Shown here: positions 40,230 through 47,545 of the stretch, one piece after another
Position numbering within the stretch: the first letter of the stretch is position 1
Layout of the letters: each line of letters opens with the position of its first letter
Assembly (NCBI GenBank): GCA_964420285.1
Contig: CAYQTE010000011.1
Location: 28,384-92,383, forward strand
Direction: 5' to 3'
DNA: 64,000 nucleotides
Source of the DNA: CAYQTE01 sp964420285
Lineage (GTDB): Bacteria > Planctomycetota > Phycisphaerae > Tepidisphaerales > Tepidisphaeraceae
The notes under the pieces: model-generated
Seen by the model: the letters and a program-made list of their open reading frames with translations, nothing else
What the model was told of the DNA's origin: nothing
Databases searched by the model: none
Program-made: the position numbers and the translations under genes

Positions 40230-41800
40230 CCCACCTGTGCGTTCCCATCTTCGTCACCGATCCCAACCAGTTGACCCGGCAGTCGGCGCTGGCCGCCGAA
40301 GCCGGCGCGGATATGCTCGAGCTGCGGTTGGATCACCTGACGAAATGTCCCGACTCCTGGCCGCGGATTGACCTGCCGGTCATCGTCACCTGCCGGCCGG
40401 TTTGGGAGGCCGGGCACAGCATGCTCAACGATGCCGCTCGCGTCGATCTGGTCAACCGATCCGCACAATCGCTCGACGCCCGGTACATGGATATCGAACT
40501 GGAAACCTACCGCCGCATCAGCGGCCGGGTCATTCCGTCGCGGGCGCTCATTATCAGCTCTCACGACACCACCGGCCGGCCCGAGCGGTTGAACAACATC
40601 CTGCTGGAAATGGCGGACATACCGGCGGCCGTCAACAAGATCGCTTACACCGCCCGCACCATCCGCGACAATTTCGAGATTTTCGACGTCCTGCGCCAGC
40701 GCGTCCGCCCCACTATCGCCCTGTGCATGGGCGAAGCCGGCCTGATCAGCCGACTGCTGGCCCGCAAATTTGGCGCCGCCCTTACGTTCGCCAGCCTCGA
40801 CGATTCACAGTCCACCGCGCCGGGCCAGCCGACGATCGGGCAGATCAAACATCTCTATCGCTGGGACGCGATCCGGCCGGAAACCAAGGTGTACGGCGTG
40901 GTCGCCCACCCGGTGCGGCATTCGATGTCCCCGGCCATTCATAACGCGGCGTTCGAGAGCGTGGGCTTTGACGGCGTCTATCTGCCGCTGCTGGTCGAGC
41001 CTTCCTATGAGAGCTTCAAGGCGTTCATGGAGGTGGCTCTGTCAACGGCCGGCTTCGACTTGTCCGGCTTGTCCGTCACCATCCCGCACAAGGAAAATGC
41101 GCTTCGCTATCTGCGGGAAAAAGGGGCTAATATCGAGCCGTTGGCCGCAACCATCGGGGCCGTGAATACTATCGTCATCACGCGGCGCGAGGGACGCGAC
41201 GGCCCGGTCGCGCTGGCCGGCCTGAACACGGATTATGCCGCGATTCTCGACAGTATCACCAGCGCCCTTGGCATCGATCGCGCGGGCCTATCGGATTTGA
41301 AAGTCGCGGTCCTGGGCGCCGGCGGCACCGGCCGAACCGCCGTTGCGGCGCTGGCCGCTTGTGGTTGCCGCGTTACAATTTTCAATCGAACCCGCCAGCG
41401 TGCCGACGCGCTGGCGCAGGAACTCGGCGATTCGCGGGGCAAGAGCGTCGCCGCCGCGGATTGGGCCGATCTGGCCAATGCCGATTGCGACATTCTCATC
41501 AACACCACATCGGTCGGCATGAGCCCGCACATCGACCAAAGCCCCCTCGACGGCCACGAAAAACTCCTGCATCGCGTGCGCCTTGTCTTCGACGCCGTCT
41601 ACAACCCGATGCAAACCCGCCTGCTCGCCTCGGCCCAATCCGCAAAGGTGAAAACTGTCTGTGGCGCCGACATGTTCGTCCGCCAGGCCGCCGGCCAATT
41701 CCGCGCCTTCACCGGTATCGCCCCGCCGGTCGATGTCATGCGACATGTATTGGAAGAGCATCTGAAGCCGCAACCGCCGGATTCTGCAATCCGGGCGTAG
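40226..41800 (+). CDS. aroDE: Fused 3-dehydroquinate dehydratase (type I) and shikimate dehydrogenase
   Basis: Bifunctional enzyme for two consecutive shikimate-pathway steps. Of 524 residues, 1-215 are type I dehydroquinase: ELRLDHL, VIVTCRP, His113 in SSHDTTGRP and Schiff-base Lys138 in NKIAYTA. Residues 220-510 are shikimate dehydrogenase: HSMSPAIHNAAF, SVTIPHKE with catalytic Lys289, LNTDYAAIL, the NADP motif LGAGGTGRTAVAAL with NRT after it, and NTTSVGM. The fusion is standard in plants and known in Chlamydiae and planctomycetes (PVC group). The start is TTG 40226, overlapping the dapA stop as TTGA. Confidence 0.94.
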   Translation: MTHLCVPIFVTDPNQLTRQSALAAEAGADMLELRLDHLTKCPDSWPRIDLPVIVTCRPVWEAGHSMLNDAARVDLVNRSAQSLDARYMDIELETYRRISGRVIPSRALIISSHDTTGRPERLNNILLEMADIPAAVNKIAYTARTIRDNFEIFDVLRQRVRPTIALCMGEAGLISRLLARKFGAALTFASLDDSQSTAPGQPTIGQIKHLYRWDAIRPETKVYGVVAHPVRHSMSPAIHNAAFESVGFDGVYLPLLVEPSYESFKAFMEVALSTAGFDLSGLSVTIPHKENALRYLREKGANIEPLAATIGAVNTIVITRREGRDGPVALAGLNTDYAAILDSITSALGIDRAGLSDLKVAVLGAGGTGRTAVAALAACGCRVTIFNRTRQRADALAQELGDSRGKSVAAADWADLANADCDILINTTSVGMSPHIDQSPLDGHEKLLHRVRLVFDAVYNPMQTRLLASAQSAKVKTVCGADMFVRQAAGQFRAFTGIAPPVDVMRHVLEEHLKPQPPDSAIRA

Positions 41801-41855
41801 TCTCGCCCATCGCCCGCTTGCTCCAACCGCCCATCCGGCCTTACGCTCTCCGGCC

Positions 41856-42590
41856 ATGCACATTCTCGCGTCGGCCGATTTTTCTAATCCGCTGTTCTGG
41901 TCGGTCATGGTCGCGTGGATCGCGACCGTGACCGTTCATGAATTCTCGCACGGGCTGGTGGCGTATCTGGGCGGGGATTACACCATCCGCCAACGCGGCG
42001 GGCTGGCGCTGAATCCACTTCAATACGTCAATCTGACGACGAGCATCCTCATCCCCATCGCCATGCTGGCGATGGGCGGAATCCCGCTGCCGGGCGGGGC
42101 AACATATATCCGGCGAGATCTATTGCGCAGCCGGCTTTGGGAATCGATGGCGGCAGCGGCCGGGCCGGCCAGCAATCTCATCATGGGTGCACTCTTTTTG
42201 TTGCCGCTGCATCCGCGATTTGGTTGGGCATACACAGCGCCGGATGACTTTGACCATTGGTCGAATTTCCAGATGTTCCTGGCGACGATGGGGGTTTTGC
42301 AGTGGTTGACGGCCCTTTTCAACCTGATCCCATGCCCGCCGCTCGATGGGTTCAATATCATCGCCCCGATGCTACCCGATGATCTGCGACGAAATGCCCG
42401 TTCGCCGCAAGTGCAGGGAGCGCTGTTCATCGGGCTCTTCCTGGTCTTTATGACCGTCTCGGGCATAACGACATGGATGCTCAGCCGGCTGGCGGACATT
42501 CTCATTTGGCTCCATTTTGACTATGGCACGCTGAATTTCATCGGGCGGTCGTTCGACTTCGTATTGTTCGGGCACGCAAGTGCGTCGTAA
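41856..42590 (+). CDS. Site-2 protease family (M50) membrane metalloprotease
   Basis: 244-residue polytopic membrane protein with the zinc motif HEFSHG (H-E-x-x-H) in the first helix region, near residue 28, and the second ligand motif NLIPCPPLDGFNII near 153. About five or six membrane helices can be seen. It is the short form without PDZ domains, like other minimal S2P homologues. Such proteases cut membrane-spanning substrates such as anti-sigma factors. It follows aroDE after 55 bases but has no clear functional link with it. Confidence 0.88.
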   Translation: MHILASADFSNPLFWSVMVAWIATVTVHEFSHGLVAYLGGDYTIRQRGGLALNPLQYVNLTTSILIPIAMLAMGGIPLPGGATYIRRDLLRSRLWESMAAAAGPASNLIMGALFLLPLHPRFGWAYTAPDDFDHWSNFQMFLATMGVLQWLTALFNLIPCPPLDGFNIIAPMLPDDLRRNARSPQVQGALFIGLFLVFMTVSGITTWMLSRLADILIWLHFDYGTLNFIGRSFDFVLFGHASAS

Positions 42591-42732
42591 TGCGGCCTGT
42601 CCGCGCCAATGCCGGGGGAATGGGGAAATTCCTCAACAGTTTTCGATTTCCATCGTATAAACTGGTTGAAATGGAGCGCCAACTTTCTTATTCTATGGGT
42701 GGCTCCGAGGACGTCATGCCAGAGGAGTTTCT

Positions 42733-42996
42733 ATGGCTGAGCGGACGGAAATGGATCATCTGGCGGTGATCCGAGTCGAGGGAATGCATTGCCATCATTG
42801 CGAGGCGGCGATACGAAAAACGCTGTCCAGTATTGCCGGCGTGCTTGAGGTCGAAGTCGATTTCAACAGCTCGCAGGCATCGGTCCTTTACGATCCGACC
42901 GCCGTGAACGTGCAGCAGTTGGTGTCGGCCATCACGCACGGGGGCTATCGCGTCACGGGATTCTCACAGGCCGAGGCCGATCAAGTCGCCAGTTGA
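42733..42996 (+). CDS. Heavy-metal-associated (HMA) domain protein
   Basis: 87 residues forming one HMA ferredoxin-like domain, as in copper chaperones CopZ or mercury-binding MerP without the signal peptide. The metal motif is GMHCHHCE (C-x2-C) near residue 22, and IAGVLEVEVDFNSSQASVLYD is the usual following strand. CAGAGGAG lies before ATG 42733. No copper ATPase or regulator is adjacent. The next gene is convergent. Confidence 0.9.
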   Translation: MAERTEMDHLAVIRVEGMHCHHCEAAIRKTLSSIAGVLEVEVDFNSSQASVLYDPTAVNVQQLVSAITHGGYRVTGFSQAEADQVAS

Positions 42997-43046
42997 GGGG
43001 GCCGTATTGGGGGCCGCAGGCCGAGAGATTCAAGTCCCGGATCTGA

Positions 43047-43074
43047 GATGCCATCGCGGAATGCCTCTGGCATC
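43047..43074. terminator. Hairpin between convergent genes
   Basis: GATGCCA (43047-43053) and TGGCATC (43068-43074) form a 7-bp stem with a 14-base loop in the 103-bp spacer between the convergent HMA and RelE-type genes. Flanking CCGGA and TCCGG words could extend it imperfectly. No U-tract. Probably a weak bidirectional terminator. Confidence 0.35.
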
Positions 43075-43099
43075 CGGAGTCAGGTTGGCGACAGGCAAG

Positions 43100-43369
43100 T
43101 CACAGCCGCGCGATCAACTTGTCGTAATCCGCGTGTGATCCAACGAAGAACCAAAGCAACACGTCTCCCCGAAATCGCCCGATGGCCCGATAATCAGCGT
43201 TGATCCTGACCGACCAAAGATCCTCGTGCGGCGGGAGCTTCTTGAATTTCAAGCTGGGATGCCGCGGGTTCCGGCTGAACAGATGATACGCCTCACGAAC
43301 CTGCCGCTTGATAGCGGGCGGGAGTTGCGCCAAGTCGCGGCGGAAATCGGAACTGGTCCGCGAGGTCAC
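43100..43369 (-). CDS. RelE/ParE-superfamily toxin
   Basis: 89 residues. The core pattern FRRDLAQLPPAIKRQVREAY, PSLKFKKLPPHEDLWSVRIN and ADYRAIGRFRGDVLLWFFVG is that of RelE/YafQ-like toxins, which cut mRNA or block gyrase. The final SHADYDKLI matches the usual H-x-x-Y active-site region near the C-terminus. It follows the antitoxin gene with an ATGA overlap. The frame is complete, so the pair may be functional. Confidence 0.8.
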   Translation of the reverse strand: MTSRTSSDFRRDLAQLPPAIKRQVREAYHLFSRNPRHPSLKFKKLPPHEDLWSVRINADYRAIGRFRGDVLLWFFVGSHADYDKLIARL

Positions 43370-43584
43370 AGCGCGTCCGGGTCCAGGTGCTGACTCTTAC
43401 CGGCCTCATGTTCGGCCCAAGCTCGATCAGCCAGCTTCCGCAACTTCTCCGGGGATTTGGCAAGCAGCTCATCCCATCGCCGCTCAGATTCGATCTCGTC
43501 AATCACGATTTGCGCGATAGCGTTCTGCTCCGCCTCGGGAAGTTCCCTCGCCTTGGCTACCGCGTCTTCCAGCATCTTGGTCAT
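43366..43584 (-). CDS. Antitoxin of the RelE-type TA pair
   Basis: 72 residues from ATG 43584, chosen because AGGTG lies just upstream and the protein then starts with the helix MTKMLEDAVAKARELPEAEQ. NAIAQIVIDEIESERRWDEL follows, a pattern common in short helical antitoxins paired with RelE-like toxins. The acidic, charged C-terminus (WAEHEAGKSQHLDPDAL) would wrap the toxin. The longer frame to 43632 has no ribosome binding site. Confidence 0.7.
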   Translation of the reverse strand: MTKMLEDAVAKARELPEAEQNAIAQIVIDEIESERRWDELLAKSPEKLRKLADRAWAEHEAGKSQHLDPDAL

Positions 43585-43695
43585 GCACCTACTATACCGC
43601 CAAAGACCGGGGCTGGGAAGAAATCCGGTCAACGCTCCGCCACTCCAACGCCCGGCGCGGACGGGAACTGGTTCAAGATCCCAAATCCCGCATTT

Positions 43696-45213
43696 CTACC
43701 GCCCCGGCGCCGACGGCTGGGTTGCGGCCGATTTCGGAAGATACAAATATGTGCCATCCCTCGCTGCGGCGGGGTACATTTGCAACATCCGGATCATTTC
43801 CGCACCGGCCAGCAGCACCGGGCCGTAGCCGTGGGATGCATCCACGCTGGTCGGGCGGGCGTAGTAGTAAACAGCATCGCCCGCGAACGTGGTGCCGACG
43901 CAGGTACCTTCGACCTGGCCCTTGGCATTGATCCGCATCGCCACCGCGTTCCATCCCACCTGCGCCACGTCGCCGTAGCTGACTGGGGAAATCCAGCCCT
44001 TGTCGATCGCGTGCGCCATGCAATACACGAAAATCGCGCTGGCGCTGGTCTCCAGATACGAATCCGGGCGGTCCAGCAATTGATGCCACAACCCCTCACC
44101 CGATTGCAACTGAGCAATCCCTTTGATGTGAGCCCGCAGAATTTTCAGCACATCCTCCCGGCCGGGATAATCCTCCGGCAGCGCATCGAGCAATTCGCAA
44201 TCGGCCATCATCGCCCAGCCGTTGGCCCGGCCCCAATAGAATTCCGGATTGTCGGGCTGATCCAGATTGATGCCGTGCATATAGATTCCCTTGGCGGGTA
44301 CGAAAAGGTATTTGGCAAATTGCCGCACCTGTTTGATGGCATCGTCGAAATACTCATTCTTGCCGGTCAGTTTCCCCATCCCCGCCAGGGCCGGAACGCT
44401 CATGTACAGATCGTCCGCCCAGATCGACTGATCCTGCGGGCGATGCCGCGCCAGCGTGCCGTCGGCAAGGCGGAATTGCTTGGTGTGAACGTAGTCGGCC
44501 CAGCGATCGATCACGTCCATCAGATCCGGCCCGATATTCGCCTGGCGGGCCTTGATGAGGGCAGCGCACATCGAACCGCTGGCGTCGAGTGAATCCGGGG
44601 TCAGAAGCATCGAAAACGGATTGCGTCCGCCCGGCGAGGCGGCGGCCGACGCTTTGAAATACGGCGCCGCATCGTGCAGGAACTGCATGTGCCGGGCGAC
44701 AAAATCGCTAAATCGCTTGTCGCCTGTCACGGCCGCACACGCCAGCATGCCGGAATGCGTCACGCCAAGTGTGTAATCCAGCGGCTGAAACCCGTTGCCC
44801 TCGCCGCGGTCCATGGTGGCGCCGGGGGCGGCTTTGGTGAAGTCGGTGATGGGAGTGTTCGTTCCCCGATCCAGTGCCCGCGCGGGCATCGCGGTGTTGG
44901 CAAACGCCAGAATGCGATGCAGAGCATCATCGATCGACGCTCGCGTTGGCGGCGCATAGGGAATCGGATAGACCGCTCCCGGCCCCGGCCCGCCGGCTCG
45001 ACCCGCAGCGCCCGGTGCGCCAACTCCAGGTCCGCCGAATCCCGGATCGATATAGCCCTGCGCGCCGAATCCGGGCAGGAACATCGGACCGCCCGCGCCA
45101 TAGTCGCCGGCTCCGGACGATGAGGTAGTTGCCTGCCCCATCGCCAGTGCGATCAGCCACACCACTGCCACCAGCCCACCCGCCGCGCCGATTGCCTTTT
45201 CGTACTTATACAT
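43696..45213 (-). CDS. Exported glycoside hydrolase family 105 (unsaturated rhamnogalacturonyl hydrolase type)
   Basis: Removes unsaturated uronic acids from the ends of oligosaccharides made by pectate or rhamnogalacturonan lyases. 505 residues from ATG 45213. A hydrophobic N-terminal segment (GAAGGLVAVVWLIALAMG) acts as signal or anchor. Residues about 33-75 are a Gly/Pro-rich linker. The (alpha/alpha)6 barrel then shows SIWADDLYMSVPALAGMGKL, EFYWGRANGWAMMADCELLD with the putative catalytic Asp, and HQLLDRPDSYLETSASAIFV. The protein ends SAATQPSAPGR. It is divergent from the TPR glycosyltransferase gene. Confidence 0.88.
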   Translation of the reverse strand: MYKYEKAIGAAGGLVAVVWLIALAMGQATTSSSGAGDYGAGGPMFLPGFGAQGYIDPGFGGPGVGAPGAAGRAGGPGPGAVYPIPYAPPTRASIDDALHRILAFANTAMPARALDRGTNTPITDFTKAAPGATMDRGEGNGFQPLDYTLGVTHSGMLACAAVTGDKRFSDFVARHMQFLHDAAPYFKASAAASPGGRNPFSMLLTPDSLDASGSMCAALIKARQANIGPDLMDVIDRWADYVHTKQFRLADGTLARHRPQDQSIWADDLYMSVPALAGMGKLTGKNEYFDDAIKQVRQFAKYLFVPAKGIYMHGINLDQPDNPEFYWGRANGWAMMADCELLDALPEDYPGREDVLKILRAHIKGIAQLQSGEGLWHQLLDRPDSYLETSASAIFVYCMAHAIDKGWISPVSYGDVAQVGWNAVAMRINAKGQVEGTCVGTTFAGDAVYYYARPTSVDASHGYGPVLLAGAEMIRMLQMYPAAARDGTYLYLPKSAATQPSAPGR

Positions 45214-45435
45214 CGATCCACACCATCCCACCCTATGACCGCACTTCACACGACCGCCGGCTCCATCCGCCGGCCGATCGACGACTTGCCCAACGGCCGC
45301 ATTGTACCAACCGCCCGGCCCACTTTCGATGGGCAGGAACTGCCGTCCACCATGCACCATACTCCTTTCCATTTCCTCCGCTGTCGGCCAAGATGCCCTT
45401 GGCACGTTCGCGGTGCGCCCAACAGGTCGTATCAA

Positions 45436-47412
45436 ATGACAGAGGCCGACGAAAACGCGTTGCTCGAATCCGGCCGGCAGTTCATGGCCGCCGGGCGATA
45501 TGCCGATGCGCGGGAACTTTATCTCGGGATTCTCAAGCGTCGGCCGGACCATCCCGATGCGCTCTATTCCGCGGCGATGGCGGCGTTGCAGCTTTCGGCC
45601 TACCGGGAGGCGGCATCGCTGCTGAGCCGTTGCGCGGCCGTGTCACCCGGACGGGCGGATGTGTTTTGCTCGCTGTCGATGACTTTGATCCAACTCCGCC
45701 GGTTCGATGATTCGCTGGCCGCCGCGCAGAAGGCACTGGCGATCAACCCTGATTTCGCCGAGGCGCACAACAATCTGGGCGTAGCCTACATGTCGCTCAA
45801 GAAGTGGCCGGAGGCCATTGCCGCATTTCGACGCGCCATCACGTTCCGCGCGGACATGGCGCTGACGCGCTACAACATCGGCGTGTCGCTGGCCCGCGCC
45901 GGTCAATGGAGCGAATCGCTCACCCAACTCATGACCGCCCGCGAACTGGATCCGCGACTGCCGATCGACTTCTTTTCGCTTGGCTCGTCCATCCTCGACG
46001 CCCGTTTGTACGATGACGCCATCAAGGCGTTTCGTCTGGCGCTGATCGCCGAGCCGCGACACACCGGCGCGTGGAACAATCTGGGTGTTGCACTTAAGCA
46101 TATCGGCCTTGTCGATCAGGCCCTGGACGCCTTCAAACAATCCAGATCCTGCGCGCCCGACAACACCGTCCCCCACAGTAATTACGTCTATACGCTTTAC
46201 TTTCACCCTGATTTTGACGGCCCGGCGATTGTGCGCGAGCATCAACAATTCGATGCCCAGCACGGCCGCCCGCTGGCGCATCTCATACGCCCGCACACCA
46301 ACACGCCCGATGCCGATCGCCCACTACGCATCGGTTACGTCTCGCCGCATTTCATTGCGCACGTGGTGGGGCAATTCATGGTTCCGCTGCTGGCCCAGCA
46401 TGATCGCCGACAGTTTCAGTCGTTCTGCTACGCCGACGTTGCCAGGGCCGATGCCGTCACCGCCTCGTTGCGCTCACACGCGTTTGCCTGGCGCGATATT
46501 CACGACGTCAGCGACGATGCCGCCGCGGGGCTGATCCGCCAGGACCGCATCGACATTCTCGTCGATCTGATGCTCCACCTGGGCGACAACCGGCCGCTGA
46601 TTTTCGCCCGCAAACCCGCGCCAATCCAGCTTTCCTACCTGGCATATTGCGGAACCAGCGGGCTGTCGGCTGTCGATTATCGGTTCACCGATGCGTATCT
46701 CGATCCGCCGGGTCAGGGCGATGCCGACTATTCCGAGCAGTCGCTCCGCCTGCGCAGCTATTGGTGCTACAAGACGCTGGGCAGCTTCCCGGCCGTTGTC
46801 GATCCGCCGTGCATCAAGACCGGCCGGATCACCTTCGGCTGTCTCAATAATTTCGCCAAGGTTTCCGAGCCGTGCCTTTCGGCTTGGGCTGAGCTGCTGC
46901 GACGGGTTCCCAACTCGCGGCTGATGCTCCTGGCGCCCCAGGGCTCGGCGCGATATCGGGTTGGCGAATTCTGGACTGCCCACGGCCTTGATCCGGAGCG
47001 GCTCTGCTTTGTCGATATGGTTCCCCTGGCTGATTATTTCGCCCGCTATCAGGAGATCGACATCGTTCTTGATCCCTTTCCCTACGGCGGCGGGACGACA
47101 AGCTGCGATGCGCTGTGGATGGGCGTTCCGGTCGTCACGCTGTCCGGCCGCACAGCGGTCGGCCGGGGCGGCGTTACGCTCCTCAGCCAGATCAAGGCGA
47201 CCGAACTGATCGGCGCAAGCATGGAGCAGTATCTCCAGATCGCCAGCAATCTGGCCGCCGACGTGAGCCGTCTCAAGACTCTGCGCCACACGCTACGTGC
47301 GCGAATGCGGGCATCACCGCTGATGGATGCGCCGGCGTTCGCCCTCGATGTGGAGCAACATTACCGCGCCATCTGGCGGCGGTGGTGCGCGACCACAGTA
47401 TCTCGCGCGTAG
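45436..47412 (+). CDS. TPR protein with SPINDLY/OGT-like GT41 glycosyltransferase domain
   Basis: 658 residues from ATG 45436; earlier in-frame starts read through the divergent promoter region. Residues 1-240 hold about seven TPRs, for example YADARELYLGILKRRPDHPD and FAEAHNNLGVAYMSLKKWPE. From about 290 comes the GT41 catalytic region: LRIGYVSPHFIAHVVGQFM, DILVDLMLHLGDNRPLIFAR, PAPIQLSYLAYCGTSGLSAV, FGCLNNFAKVSEPCLSAWAE and DPFPYGGGTTSCDALWMGVP. This group transfers sugars, often GlcNAc or fucose, to Ser/Thr of proteins; bacterial members' targets are mostly unknown. No signal peptide, so cytoplasmic. Confidence 0.88.
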   Translation: MTEADENALLESGRQFMAAGRYADARELYLGILKRRPDHPDALYSAAMAALQLSAYREAASLLSRCAAVSPGRADVFCSLSMTLIQLRRFDDSLAAAQKALAINPDFAEAHNNLGVAYMSLKKWPEAIAAFRRAITFRADMALTRYNIGVSLARAGQWSESLTQLMTARELDPRLPIDFFSLGSSILDARLYDDAIKAFRLALIAEPRHTGAWNNLGVALKHIGLVDQALDAFKQSRSCAPDNTVPHSNYVYTLYFHPDFDGPAIVREHQQFDAQHGRPLAHLIRPHTNTPDADRPLRIGYVSPHFIAHVVGQFMVPLLAQHDRRQFQSFCYADVARADAVTASLRSHAFAWRDIHDVSDDAAAGLIRQDRIDILVDLMLHLGDNRPLIFARKPAPIQLSYLAYCGTSGLSAVDYRFTDAYLDPPGQGDADYSEQSLRLRSYWCYKTLGSFPAVVDPPCIKTGRITFGCLNNFAKVSEPCLSAWAELLRRVPNSRLMLLAPQGSARYRVGEFWTAHGLDPERLCFVDMVPLADYFARYQEIDIVLDPFPYGGGTTSCDALWMGVPVVTLSGRTAVGRGGVTLLSQIKATELIGASMEQYLQIASNLAADVSRLKTLRHTLRARMRASPLMDAPAFALDVEQHYRAIWRRWCATTVSRA

Positions 47413-47545
47413 CCTCGATATTGCCCGCCGCAGCTCACTATTCAGTTGACAAACCGCCCGCCCCGCCTTGCAATACCCGCATGGCCTCAAGCTGTTGGTC
47501 TTGCGGCCGCAACTCTCTTTGTGTTTCGAGAAATTGGAGGAGGTC

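Noticed and set aside
42591..42732. Riboswitch or metal-responsive operator before the HMA gene
   Set aside because: No conserved riboswitch core and no clear dyad of the CueR or CsoR type is visible.
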